Origin: Elgaria multicarinata webbii
Taxonomy: Eukaryota; Chordata; Lepidosauria; Squamata; Anguidae
Reading direction: 5' to 3'
Assembly: GCF_023053635.1 (NCBI RefSeq)
Contig: NC_086172.1
Coordinates: 18,567,501-18,631,500, forward strand
Length of the DNA: 64,000 nt
The notes beneath the pieces are model-generated. The model ran no database searches. It was not told where the DNA came from and saw only the letters and a program-made list of their open reading frames with translations. A program made the position numbers and the translations under genes. Of the stretch, positions 23,463-36,040 are shown in pieces. How positions within the stretch are numbered: position 1 is the stretch's first letter; each line of letters opens with the position of its first letter.

Positions 23463-24664
23463 TTCTTTATTCTGGGAGAACAATTGTTTCATAAGTCATG
23501 GCTTCCAAATTAATGGTCTCCATTTATAAAACAGTTCAGAGGCAGATTTTGTAACTCAAATGACTTTCTTCTAATGTACAGATGGTACAAGCAAAGTGGT
23601 CGCCTTCACAGAGCAAATGTGCACTTCTCAATGCATTGAGAGTGGTCGAAAACTGAGAAACAACTCAAAGTTCCAGAAAGAGAGCATGGACTAGTTCTCA
23701 TGGGGATATATTGTTCCAAAATAACCACGGGCTGTGTGAATGCATTCCCATGGCAAAAAGTGTCCCTGAACGTGGATAGATGGTATAAAGGGGAGAAGGC
23801 TATGCAAGCAACCTCCTCTATGACACAGGCTCAATAATGTTTTTAAAAGATGCATGCACTTGCAAGTGATGCATTTAGCATCACATGGTCTATCCAGTGA
23901 CCTGCCAGCTCCAAAATTATGACAAGGAACATCACAGCACCATTTAAAAACAAACCAGTTCCTCTTTGAATACAAAATACTAAGCATGGCTTTTTTAATT
24001 TTTATGGATGTTTGAGCTATTTCAGCTTAACTGGGGACGGAGGTTTGGCCAAGCAATGATAAAAGTACCGTAGTTACAATTCCCCAAATAAAGATGCCAG
24101 GAAACAGCTGAAGTGCCAATTAGCAGGAATGCAAATGCAACATAATTGTTTTTTAAATGCCTTTAAATTGCTTCCTAATTACAATGCAATGTCATAATTT
24201 TGGAAGATTCAAAAAATACCACTTTGTGCTTAAGATGCAAACCAGTTTCCCTCCATCCACCTCCACTTTGCTGGTCATCATGGTAGTGGTGGTGGTGGTA
24301 GGGTGTGTGTGTGGGAATCATTTCTCATTGGCTGGAGAATGATGCACTGGCAGGGGAGCAAGAGAAAAAAGGACCATCACATATTGTTTGAAATCCTAGG
24401 GGAGAGGTTGGAGCTGTATACAACTGCTTGAAACAAACTCAGGTTCTTGAACTACTGCTACACCTAAGTTTTTTTGAGGAGCCAGAAAACTGAGAAGTAC
24501 ACACACACACACAGGTTGGGATGAAGTGGTGCATAAATTTAACAGCCTTGTTGTTCACAGGCAGCAAAACTGAGCACCGTTTCTCCAATATTTGGGGCTG
24601 GGTAGGGCTGAAATTCAAGGATAGCTCACTTTTAGCAGCAGCAGTGGTGCAGGTCTACCCATAT

Positions 24665-25090
24665 ACATTTGTTGCTATTATTGATATTTATTAATTATTA
24701 TTATTATTATTTGCATTGCTATACCTCCCAATAGCCGAAGCTCCCGGGCGGTTCACAAAACTAAAACAATTCACAGTATAAAACAAACAGTATAAAAACA
24801 TGATATAAAATACACATTAAAACAAATTAAAACATACCATACATGATTAAAACATCCTAAAATTTCACTGGATAGGCCTGCCGGAATAGATCAGTCTTTA
24901 TTGCTTTTTTAAATTCTAAAAGACTGTCAAGTTGATTAATCTCCTCCAGCAGGCCATTCCACAGTCTGGGAGCAGCGGAAGAAAAGGTCCTCTGGGTAAC
25001 AGCCGAAGTGGATTCTTTCCAGAGGACCTGATTGAGCGGGACGGATTGTATGGGAGAAGGCCATCCTGCAGGTAGCCTGGACCCAAACCA
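24665..25090 (-). mobile_element. L2-clade LINE 3' end
   Basis: Starts with an ATT run, then tacctcccaatagccgaagc and gggcggttcacaaaactaaa, the inverse of the L2-type tail also seen at 50764 and 58217. The internal part (aggccattccacagtctggg, aaaaggtcctctgggtaaca) corresponds to the WNxLP-like end of the ORF read on the minus strand. Heavily decayed. Confidence 0.6.
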
Positions 25091-25740
25091 TGTGGAGAGA
25101 GAGAGAGAGAGCTCTCCTTGAGATCATGTGGAAGAAAGAAAATGGTGGTTGAGCCACTGAAGAGAGAGCTCTTGTCAATCCCTTAGGTGGTAGCAAAGGA
25201 AGATTTAATAAAGGGGGAAGAAGGAAGATTTCATTTGTGACACTGTTGCTAATGGTGATGTGCTTGCCCCACAGTTTTGAGCCCCACCCAGCCCAGTTTG
25301 GGAGCCAGATTTTGCTTGCTTCCCACCCCCACATGTGAATCACCGAATCCATAACCTAGCCCTTACCTTAATTGGAAAGGAGCCATACAGTTTTCTAGGT
25401 GCATGTACAAAGATTAAAAGCCAACACAATCTTGCAGTCTTTCAATTGAATAAGCAGAAGCTCGGCTGGCAGGCCATTATCTTCTTGACACAACTACAAA
25501 TTTCAGTTAATTAAGCTTATAATTATATAAACATATTAGTTTCCTTTCCATTCCACTAAATGAAAACTTCAGTGCAACTCAAAATCATACATGCTCTTTT
25601 GTCAAGTCATTTGGCTAATAAAACGGAAACTTCTTACCCATTTTGTTTTTCTGGGGTCAATAGTGTAATACCGCATTGTTTATATCAGCGATCGTATCAT
25701 TCGGTAAATGGTACGTTTAGTGAAAATCATTATCATTCAT

Positions 25741-25870
25741 CATCTTTCAAGATGGCAAAATGCATGGGCAGTTGTGAAGCTAAGATTCTCCAATGACTCA
25801 GTCTATAGACTGAGTCATTGGAGAATCTTAGTTTCAGAACTGCCCATGCATTTTGCCATCTTGAAAGATG
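25741..25870. repeat. 130-bp near-perfect palindrome without spacer
   Basis: Two 65-base arms meet at gtcta|tagac (25805/25806). I compared the arms base by base and 63 of 65 positions match; the two differences lie near the middle of each arm. Beyond the arms, tatcattc appears again inverted after an extra ~11 bases on the right, suggesting a slightly larger original fold-back. There is no coding sequence and no clear target duplication. It may be a miniature DNA element or a replication fold-back product. Confidence 0.85.
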
Positions 25871-26278
25871 TTGAACACAAGGAATGATAAAATATAGCGG
25901 GACTTGGCTGGAAATGGGACTGCTGTTCAGTGGAAGAATGTCTACTTGCCATGGAGGCCTTACGGGGAGACCTCTCTTATCTGCAGACTGGTGATCTTAG
26001 TGTGTATTGCCTCTCGATGTTCGACCTTCTTCCTCAAGTCTGTCCACTTGGTGCACAGAACAGACTGAGAAAATATTTTAACACCTATTTCGGCTTAAAA
26101 TATCAGCCTTTTTGAGCTTTCCTTGAGAACAACGAAAGAGCTATATGTGGCCAGATGTTCGGGTTTGTTGTTTTTTCACCTGAGATGTATCTATCCACCA
26201 AATAATAAATCTATCTAAAATTATTTCTAGGCCGCCTTTAAGGGTAGAAACCTCTCAAGGTGGTGTGCAAGATAAAAC

Positions 26279-26856
26279 TAGGGCTGTGCATGGACCCCCC
26301 CCCCCGCTCCGCTCCATTCCCGACCCGCAAATTGCGGATTGGGCCTGCTCCACCCTGCCTTGATCCACCTAGGGTCCGCTGCGGAGCTCCGGCTCCAAAT
26401 TTGAGCTCTGCAGCAGTGGGGGGGACGGTGCCAGGTAAGCCCCCCTCCCTCCTCCCCCTTACCTGCTTCTGTTCCGGCCCACCGCCAGCTTCACTAGAGC
26501 CCGTGGCTCAACCAGGAACTGTAGGCCCTGCTTGCAGCCTACACTTCCAGGTTGAGACGCGGGCTCTAGTGAAGCCAGTGATGGGCCTTGACGGACGCAG
26601 GTAAGACCCACCTCCCCCTTGCCCCCTTACCTGGATCTGCTGCTGTCGCTGCATGGGTGGCAGCAGCAGGGCCAAGTAAACCCCCCTTACCATTTTTACG
26701 GAGCTCTGGATCGAGGTGAAGGATCTGCCTTCACCTCAATCCGCTTGCGACACTCCACTGCTCCCCTGATCCTCTTCGCCTCCACCTTAAGGGGAGGCGA
26801 AGCACCCCGATCAGCTTCTGCTTCTCTGGTCCGAGGAGAAGCGGAGCACAGCCCTA
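26279..26856. mobile_element. hAT-type non-autonomous transposon with exact 8-bp target duplication
   Basis: The ends TAGGGCTGTGC and GCACAGCCCTA are flanked by the direct octamer gataaaac (26271-26278 and 26857-26864). Same family as 16962-17464: a C-run after catgga, repeated cttacct and ggagctc modules, and a GC-rich interior. No transposase frame. Confidence 0.85.
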
Positions 26857-27654
26857 GATAAAACCACACAAATGGGATACAATTTCAAATACCCATAAAA
26901 ACATGTTTCAATGAAATCCATAAGAATAGATTGCTAATTAAAAACTAATCTTACCAATAAAAACTAATGGCCCCAACTTAAGGAAAAAGCCTGTGAAAAC
27001 TTTCCGGAAGACCTGCAAAGAAGGGGCCAATGAAGCCCTGATGGAAGTTGATTCAAGAGGCAAATAAATCTACATTTGAATCTGCAGAAGAATGTGAGTA
27101 CAGCTGCAAAATTCAAATACTGGAATAGAACCTTTGAAATTCTGTTCTCCCTCACCAACATGCTGTGTTCTTGCTCTGCTGAGCAAGATCCTCTCTTGAG
27201 TTGTATAGTGGGAGCCCTACAAAGCTAATTTTAAGTTAACACCCAGAACAATTAGTTTTGGATTTTTTGGCTGTTTTATGTGAGAAATATTGATATTCTT
27301 ATTGAAACTCCTTTGCTTTCTCATGAAATTCTCAGGGAGTTATGTATTTTCAAGCCATCAATTACAATATTATAGATATTCCATAAACATATAAATACCC
27401 AATTACGTTAACATAAACATTAAATAGTTCTTTAGTCCTTTTCAATTCAAATCTTAACTATAAATTGCTCCCAATAACATAAAAGGATTTATTGCATTTT
27501 TTACTTTGCAGGAATTCCTCAGGTGTTTTTGCATCAAAAGGGATCCTCAAATTGGCTTTGAATTTTGTCTAAAGTGAAATTCCAGCGGCAACCCTCTTGT
27601 AGAGAAAGACAAAGTGACAAGCCCACTCACATGACCCCTGTTGCGTGTTGACAT

Positions 27655-27800
27655 GAGAACACATGACCATAAGAAGAGCCCTGCTGGATCAGACCAAACG
27701 CCTCTCTAGCATTCTGTTTGCACTGTGGGCAACCAGGTGCCTAAAGCAACAGGACCCACCCACTTGTGTTCCCCAACAGGCTGCCATTCAGAGGCACGCT
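27655..27800 (-). mobile_element. CR1/L3-type LINE 3' end fragment
   Basis: cataagaagagccctgctgg atcagaccaa is the inverse of the ttggtctgatccagcagggc tail. The body that follows (cagaggcacgctgcctctgc) is typical of this family. Compare 3810 and 60170. Confidence 0.6.
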
Positions 27801-28841
27801 GCCTCTGCTCTTGAAGGCAATATAAAGTCATCATGAGGCGAGAGGCTGGGATAGGAGACGGTCCAAAGTTGGCCATGTGTAAAAGCGGCCATTGGGTTTC
27901 TCCCTGCCTGCTGTGCTGCTAATCCATACGCAACAGGTCAATGAACCTCAAGAACTGTCTTTTGCCGCAGAGCAGCTTTTTGAGAAGCAGTGCAGAAACA
28001 AAGCCACCAAAGAACTGTGCGTTTCACATTTTTTTAGGGGAATGTTCCTTTTGGCAGGAAACGTAATGGCAGCTGAGTTAGCAGAGTGCACAGATGGGGC
28101 TAAAGCATCCATCAGCACATCCACACTGGGATTTCAGTCTGCACTTGAGTAGCCACCGCAATCCCTTCTCTGCCTTGTTTCCGCCCATCTTACTTGGCTC
28201 TTGCACCATTCAGAGTTTACTTCTCTTGATGCTTCCCTTGGTGCAAATACTCCCTGTGCTGATCAGCTAAAGGATCCTTCTTGAAAGCTGTACTCACTGC
28301 TTTTGAGGCAGCTGGAAACACGGGAGATCAGTGCCTCCGACGCTTATATAAGGGGGGGGGCAGGACACATATGTTCCAGCTCTGGCACATCCCTGCTGCA
28401 AATCTTGTATACTCCGGCTTTGTACTTTTGCACAAACTGTTGCTGTTCAGCTGCTATGAAGCTGTCAGGGACACAGTCACATCTGGAAAGGAGCTCTGCG
28501 TAATTGGTGTCACTTTCCATTAGGAATTCTATCTGATTGCTTGCTAATGTCACACTAGACAAGAGGCCTGCCTTCTTCTCAGCAAAGGTCAAAGTCTGAC
28601 TATTCCAATGGAACTACATCAGCATAAACACTACCCAAACGAGCAAAGACAAAGATTTAAGATCACTACTGTCGGAATTTGTCACTTCCTAAGTCTGCTT
28701 TAGTATCTGTATGCACGCAACACTTGTACTGGCTCCAGTGAACAATTAAGACATGTTTGTTCTGTGTATATTTTCCCCAAAAAATGCAAATGATGAAACA
28801 TAACCAATTTGAGCGCCATGTTGTATAGAAAGACAGGGAGG

Positions 28842-28866
28842 GAAGGAAGGAAGGAAGGAAGGAAGG
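28842..28866. repeat. (GGAA)n microsatellite
   Basis: About six GGAA units. Confidence 0.85.
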
Positions 28867-28934
28867 GTTATGAGTCAAGGCTCTGAAGCTTCAACAGGCC
28901 AACAATCTTCAAAGATATCCCATCATCCACCAAA

Positions 28935-29040
28935 GAACATTGGGTTGAAAACTCCTTGCTCTGCCATGAAGCTCACTGAGTGAATCAGTCTCTTTCAGCC
29001 TAACCAACCTCACAGGGCTGTTGTGCATATAAAAGAGGTA
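28935..29040 (+). mobile_element. tRNA-derived SINE fragment
   Basis: ctgccatgaagctcactgag and cagcctaaccaacctcacag ggctgttgtg match the body of a widespread squamate tRNA-derived SINE (tctcagcctaacctacctca). The tRNA head is lost. Same family as 14135. Confidence 0.55.
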
Positions 29041-30146
29041 GGTATTTCACCCTGTGCTTCTGAATAGAATACACAAATGTGATAAATATGCACTTCTCAT
29101 ACCTGGGGGGACTGAAGACATTACTTTGTCTTGCACAGTCCTTGTCTAACAAACCAGGGTGTGGTTTGGAGTAGCACAGAAAGGTATTTGCAATTTGCCC
29201 TTCTATCTACACTCAGACATACCCATTATGTGGACATGCCACCCGTCAAATTTCCCACTTCTCTTTGTTGGCCGCACATCAAGTATTTTAGGAAACCAAA
29301 AGTGAACTCTTCCTAATGTTTCCAAATTTAGATGTGAGATGCTCATTGTTTGTCTCATGCCATGATATATTAATAAACATAAGGGTCCTGTATATGTATG
29401 ACCTGCCCACATCCCAAAGGAAAGTGCCCTGACACCAAAAACCAGACCTCAGAAGCCTAAAGACACATCTCTTCATACAGAGTTGCCAGCACAGCAAAAT
29501 ACTGCCTTGGGGAGGTGTGTGCACAAGCCATATCCTAGCCAATCAACGTGATGATTGCAGTGATGAGGTGGCACTAATAGAAGCACTGGCCACCAATGGG
29601 TAGTAGGGATTTCCATGGAGGTGAATGGAAGCAAAGGGAGTGGGGAAAGGCTTGCTACCATGAGAAGAAACCCAGAAGCGATTGTATGCCTGCTTAGGCC
29701 TGCTTTAGAGCAATGCATCATTTGAAGTTAGTGGTGGCTAACCTTCCAGGCAAATGTCCCATACATCAGCCACTCAATTCTGCCAGTAGCCTACTGAACT
29801 GTAGGGTTTCCAGGACTCAAAGTTTGGGCTGAGGTTTCAGGGTTTTAGCCTCTATCTTAGGGTCTGTAGGGGAATGAGTAAAATCTCAGGGTGAGGGGGA
29901 CTCCTTCTCCTTGGCTTGAAAGTTTTTGCTGTTATCTCCAGTTGTGTTCTTCAAGTTCCACCAGCTGATATCCTCTGATTTATGCAACTAGGGTCCACCC
30001 ACTTCCCCACCAGGAATCACCCCATCGCTTTAAGGTTCTTTCCATGAAGTCTTCGGATCTGACCCTTGGGACATCTTGCAACCCTATGGAGCACTTCACA
30101 GCACAGATTGGGAAAGGCAGGCAGGGGTGAAGTCCTGATTCCGTGA

Positions 30147-30306
30147 GCTCTAGCTTAGTGGCAGAGTACTGGCTCAATCCCTGGCATCTTCAGGTAGGCC
30201 TGCAAAAATTCCTGCCTGAAACCCTGGGGAGGCATTGCCAGTCACTATCGACAATACTGGGTTTGATGGACCAGTGATCCGACTCAGGCAATTTCCTATG
30301 TTCGTA
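30147..30306 (+). mobile_element. tRNA-derived SINE
   Basis: gctctagcttagtggcagag is a decayed tRNA box A, and gctcaatccctggcatctt is a box B (compare ggttcaatccctggcatctc). Next come cctgcctgaaaccctgggga, gacaatactgggtttgatgg, ccagtgatccgactcaggc and the tail tttcctatgttc. Fragments in the reverse direction lie at 39537, 40358 and 41050. Confidence 0.65.
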
Positions 30307-31910
30307 ATGCTGTAGCCAGGCCCAGGGTCCTTACTGATCTCTTCTACAGGCACCATAATTTCCCACTGCTTGTGCTATTTGTGGTCTGTGAATGAGGATG
30401 GACATAACTTCTGAGTAGTTAAGTACAGAACTGTGATGTGAACATGGCAATCAGAAGAGCTGTGTGTGTGTGCGCATTTCAAATGAAAACTAAGACTTTT
30501 CCTGAATCCAATATTTACATTGGATCACTGGTTCTTGGAGCACAAATGGACTCAGTTTTGCTTTATTCAGAATATCTCAATTTTGTTTTATTCAGAATTC
30601 CACAGAATTTGGAGTCCTGCTCCGAAGCACTACAATGCTTTGGCTATTTCTCAGCAGCTCTCACAAGGGCTGCTTAACCATTTAAGAAATGCCAGGTCTC
30701 CACTCCTTTATGTAACCTCTGATCCACAGAAGCCACGTACTCAATGGGAACTGTGTCAGTATCTGGAAATAAGTAATCGAACCACATTCTCCTAACCTGC
30801 AAGACTGCACAGCTGCTGTGCCAAGTTGAAAGATTTCCGAAAGAGGTCTGTGTGGAATAAGGACAGCTGGTTTATGCAAGTGGATCTGTGTAAAATGCTA
30901 CAGATACCCTAGTGGTACCGCAGATAGAAAAATACAATGCAGAGCCGTCCCATCAGCTCAGAGCAAATATTTCAAAGGAACGGGCTGGTATTTACAACAG
31001 ATCTGAACTGAAATGAAATTCAAATTGGAGGACTGCCCTCAGGGGAATACACACCGCTTCCCAAGAGCCACATTGTTTTCTTCTGAACACTGAGTGAAAA
31101 GCAGCCACTGCTTTGCTGCAGGGAAGCTACAAGAAATATATTTCAATTTACATCCAAAAGGAGGGGCTCTTCCCCCCTTTTTTTTTTCCAAAAGAGACGT
31201 AACAAAACAAAATGAATAAGGCAAGGGGGAAAGGACCTTTCCAGGTTGTTTTGCATTCTGTGTATGAGAGAAATAATGAGTTAGTCAGAGCAGGGGAATC
31301 GGAATTTACATGGGCCACTGTTCCCTGAGCACTAACTGCAGGACATGCCAGGGAAATAGTTCTCACATGTGATACTTCCGGGCCCCATCCAGCTCTTGGC
31401 ACACACAACAAGCCCTGATTTGAGCAGGGCAGTACGAACAGTGTCTCTTTGCCTCTGGTGTTGCTCTTCTCACTCTCAAGACCCCAGTGCCACTGCTTGG
31501 AAGCTGCACACTAGTGATGCCACTGGGCGCTGGGACTGAGGACTCCATGGGATCAACAACACAAGCCAGTGTAGGCTTCTGACCTCCTTATATCACTCTT
31601 GCTAGCTGTCAGAGCGGGCCAGCAAGGGTGGCCATGCATTACATTAAATATATTTCCCATCAAGAAACTGTCATACCTTGGCCTCGGTGGCAGCTCCATT
31701 GGGAACGGCATGCTGAAGTTTCCATTATTCCATAGGCTTCAATTGACCCTATTTTCTAGGGACACTTCCCATTTTTCTGCTACCTATCTCTGTTCCTGGT
31801 TTGTTCTTGTTTTGCCTTTTCTGGAGAAACTGAGGATTCCTTTTTTAAAAAAAGGTTTACTGTGCAGCATGTAGGAAACGTGTGAGAAGTCTGCTTTGTT
31901 GGACGTTTTT

Positions 31911-32110
31911 CATAGAATCATAGAATAGCAGAGTTGGAAGGGGCCTACAAGGCCATCGAGTCCAACCCCCTGCTCAATGCAGGAATCCACCCTGAAGCAT
32001 CCCTGACAGATGGCTGTCCAGCTGCCTCTTGAAGGCCTCTAGTGTGGGAGAGCCCACAACCTCCCTAGGGAACTGATTCCATTGTCGTACTGCTCTAACA
32101 GTCAGGAAGT
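31911..32110 (-). mobile_element. CR1-clade LINE 3' end running into a microsatellite
   Basis: tcatagaatcatagaatagc through the WNQFP region of the ORF, as in 6201. It stops at cagtcaggaag, where other copies continue tttttcctgatg. Here a (TTTC)n array replaces the rest. Confidence 0.8.
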
Positions 32111-32111
32111 T

Positions 32112-32166
<55 letters not shown>
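32111..32166. repeat. (TTTC)n microsatellite
   Basis: About 14 tandem TTTC units beginning precisely inside the CR1 gtttttcctg site, so the array probably grew from that T-rich seed. Confidence 0.9.
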
Positions 32167-33924
32167 GGATTTCTCCTACTTGTAGTGGATGCAGACCAAG
32201 TGAATTTTGAGTTTGGAAATCCATACATTTCCAGACTTGCTATGCATTCCATAGAACGGGGGAGGGGGAACCCACATCCAATGAAATACACACATTTGAA
32301 AAATGCACAAAGAAAAACATATAAAAAATGTGCACAAACATGCTTTAGTCAATGGGTGGTAAAAAATATGTACCATTTGAAAAACATGCACAAAAATGTG
32401 CACATTATTTTTTTTAAAAAAATCGCCCAAATCCAAACAGATTCATTTCTATATTTTTTAAAAAAACCATGCACACAGAATTGGCAAAGAATGGACTTGG
32501 AGGTGGAAAATATTGCTTGTTACTCGCCTCTTCAAGATGGAAGGAGTCTCCACCACCTCACCCACCAAGGCACGGGGGCTGCATCTTACCCACCCTCTGG
32601 CAGAAGTTCCTAGCAGATCGCTGTTACTGCTGCCAAGGTGGGCCATGCAGTTGTGCAACATGAAAGGTAGAATGAGTTGGTGGGTGGATAACAGCACAAC
32701 AGTCTGCAGGCACTGACCATCAACCAAAGGAATTATGGCTGGGTGGAATGAAGGGGGCAGGACAAAATGGCAGCCATCTTGAAGCATGCCACAGCTAGGC
32801 AATTAGCACAAAACCCTCTGACTGGCCTCATGGCCTCAGGTGTGCCTGTGTACATGCGGCTCTTCCTAGCTTGTTCCATGGGGAGGCACCTGCAATCTCA
32901 TGTGGTTTCACCTTATGAGGGAATTTAACATGAAGGCTTTAATGTATCAGTAGTTTCCAACTTTTATATAATTCTGGGCATCTTTTAATGTCAATTTTTG
33001 TTGGTGCCTCTTGCGTATTAAAACTAATTTTTACACGTTTAGGGGCAGCCCCCTAATGCAAAGTTCTATTGCTGTCTTTTTAGTATTTTACTCCTTTGTA
33101 TTTCAGCGTTTGTGTAGGCGTATTTATATTTATGTATTTTTAGTGTATGCATTTGGTAGTTGATATGATCATGGTGCTTGAAACAACAAATAAACAAAAT
33201 AACGTAGATTCACCTATGTGGTTCCAGTGGGCTACAGCTCCGTACGTACCCCATTAACCCTTGCCTATACATCTCAGTGTGTCAATTAGGACCCTGGGAG
33301 ATTTCAAAGGTGTTGTCCTGTATATTTCCCCTGTCTTTTCCTCCCCTTTTTCACAAGGCTAACCAGGCAATGGGAAGACAAGGCCCCAGTGCCTCACAAG
33401 GGAACTCCTCTACAGTCCAGCCAGCTCAATCTACCTGAGGAGGAAGCTTCATCCAGGTGCTCAGTGACAGGGTCGTTCCTCCTGAGCCTCTTCCTCCTTG
33501 ACCCTGAATAGACCATGACAAGCTACACAGGGTCCCCGAAGCACAGAAACCAGTTACAAAACATCCTGGTCCTTGGCAATCCGACAGCCGTGCTCTCCCT
33601 TTCTTTCCACTGCTAGTGTTGCCATTAGCAGCCACAGCCTCACACTGCTCAGATGGGCTGACTGCCACAGCGGCCATTTCTGGGTTTCCCACAGTGGAAG
33701 ACACAAAATGCTGGCCGTGATCAATTCAACATTTCCCTATGGTGGGGCTCAACCCACCTCCACCCCCATTTCTCATAACTGTGCTCTTTCCCTGTGACCT
33801 TCCAGGGAGCTCATAGGATTGCTCTTAGTGAAGATAACAACAGTGTATTGCTTAACAGCCAAGGCTATAGGCATACAGAGACATGATGAAATACTCCTCT
33901 CAGAGGAAATACTAAAGTACTAAT

Positions 33925-34335
33925 GGGGCTAAAAAAGAGCAAGTTAAAACATTTCATAATCCTAGTCAGTATTTACTAACATGTTGTATTGTATTGACAA
34001 GCTTAGACTTTTATGGCAGCTAGGGACTTTTCTTTCTCCAGAGCCCGTTTGACAAACTTGGCAGTTCTCTATGACATTTAATAATCTATACCATCCAATA
34101 GTAATAAAATTATGCTTAGAGAGGCATTGTCCCCAAACCCAGCTATTAAGGGCTCAAGATATTGCTCCCTCTACTCTGCATACAATGGGCATTCTGCTAG
34201 GAAGTGTACCATGTCCTCTGCCTTGAGACAGCTGGCTGGGTAACCTCCTTTCACACTATGGTGGGACCTATAGCGTGCCTTGACCTCCATTAGCTAGAGT
34301 GAGTTCAGTCTGCATTAGTCAAAAGCTGCCTCAAC
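33925..34335 (-). mobile_element. Decayed LINE C-terminal fragment with zinc-knuckle-like motif
   Basis: The minus strand gives DMVHFLAECPLYAE, then REQYLEPLIAGFGDNASLSI and, after stops, AKFVKRALEKEKSLAA. The H-x-L-x-x-C-P-x-Y pattern resembles the cysteine-histidine knuckle at the end of some site-specific-type LINE proteins (R4 or a relative, from memory). Several stops show it is dead. Family assignment is tentative. Confidence 0.35.
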
Positions 34336-34764
34336 TCATATGAGTTGATGGAAGTCAAGTAAGGTGACACCTAGTGAATATAACATATGCTCCATGTCCT
34401 CGTAGTTCTCTCGAAAAATATTCATTCCTCTCCTGGACAGGAACTGCCCGTACACGCTTTCTCCCAGCTACGGAACTGGCAGGGTACTGGGATAGGAACA
34501 CCCACCTTTCGTTTATTGCATGCCTGTCTGTGTGTGCACGCACCTGTCCAAAGGCTGGACTAGAAAGCTTCCATTGAACATTCTTAAATTGTTTGGTTGC
34601 CAAGTAAATGAAAGAAGCATAGTCATGGGAAAAGAAAAACCTTCAACACTGTGTAATAGTGCAGGAGAGACATGCAGACAGTGACCAATGACATCTGAAT
34701 GGAAAGAAATAAGAGAGCCCTAATTTCAGGTGTGAAATGTTGGAGAGGCTGTATTATTTCTAAC

Positions 34765-35607
34765 TAGAGATGTGAAGGCCCGGAAAAGAACCAGATTTTT
34801 TTTAAAAAAAAAACACCAGTTTTTCCCCGAGGTTTTTTTTTGGGGGGAGGGGTTCTGAAAAATTGAAAAACATGAAGAAAAAACGGATTACGGGATGTTT
34901 TATTTTAGCATGATGAATAAAATGTTTAAGACAAGGTGTTCAGATATTTACTTCTCCAAATGATTTCTAAAAACTGTACAGGATCAGATTATTACAATGT
35001 CTGTGCACCAAGGACAAGCAAGTCCTAGGTTGCAAACTGAGACTACAACTCTCAAATGCAAGAGCAAGATGCATTTCTGCCTCTAGGGGGCATCACTGCC
35101 ATGGAAGCAGAGACTGAAACTAATACTGATAGCTATAGGTCAGAAAATGAGTCTGATTAAATTTCATGCATATTTATTGAACCTTGGTCCCCCGCCCCCA
35201 ATTTTTCTCAGTTCTTTCTATGGGAATGGGGGCTTTATGTCTTGACACTGGAGGACTAGCGGAGACATAAATAATTTTCTTTGTTACTAATGTTGGTGGT
35301 TTCCTCAGTTGTTGTTTTTTAAAATTGTTTTTTGCCTGCTCCTCATAAACTGGCAGAACCAAAGAGGTTCCTAACAGTTCAGGTGTTCCTAACAGTACTT
35401 TTAATATACCAAATGTAATAATTTTATGCCATACCTACATAATTACATTTTATGTTCCTAAAGTAACAAAGTGACTTTCAATCTGCAAAAAGTGCTAATA
35501 TTTTTCTGAAAATTTCTGTTCCCCCCACCCCCCAAAAACGGGGGGGGGGGGGGGGAGAAATGGGATTATTGCATGGCTTCAAAATTTCCAGAAATTTTAC
35601 ATCTCTA
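34765..35607. mobile_element. hAT-type non-autonomous transposon with exact 8-bp target duplication
   Basis: Starts TAGAGATGTGAA and ends TTTTACATCTCTA, inverted copies. It is flanked by the direct octamer tttctaac (34757-34764 and 35608-35615). The interior is AT-rich, with ggggttctgaaaaattgaaa and its inverse-like tttttctgaaaatttctg near the other end. No transposase. It is a different subfamily from the GC-rich pair at 16962 and 26279. Confidence 0.8.
35538..35557. repeat. G-run inside the hAT element
   Basis: A run of about 17 G, preceded by a C-rich run at 35521-35533. Assembly length here is likely unreliable. Confidence 0.6.
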
Positions 35608-36040
35608 TTTCTAACTGATCACAAAATCCTTGGAGTAGAATGGCTGGTATTTCTTTCCGTCATCATCGAAGCCACAATTTCTTTACATTAACACAGCTTG
35701 AATATTAAGCAGGCAGGGCAGAGGGATGAGGGCAAAACACGAGAGAGGTTTGCAGATTTCTGCTAACCTCTGCAGTCTTTTTGCCCCTTCCAATCTCTTT
35801 TCCTTCTTCATGACTGGGTTTGTTTTTGCTTTGGGATTTTTGGTCATCCCGCCTCTATGGTCCCACGTGTTTGCTAAGGAATGATCTCCTCATAATCCTG
35901 TTATGCTCCTTCTACGGCCCACCTCATCATAAGTAATTCTCCAGCTAAATGTTAAACAAAACAAAAAAAACTTGCCTCAATGTCTCAAAAATGTTGTCAT
36001 CCTCTTCTATGTTTAAAAAGAAACCCATTGGTTTCTACTG

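Noticed and set aside
25741-25870. Possible microRNA precursor
   Set aside because: The stem is far longer and more perfect than a typical pre-miRNA and has no loop; better described as a fold-back DNA repeat unless small-RNA data say otherwise.
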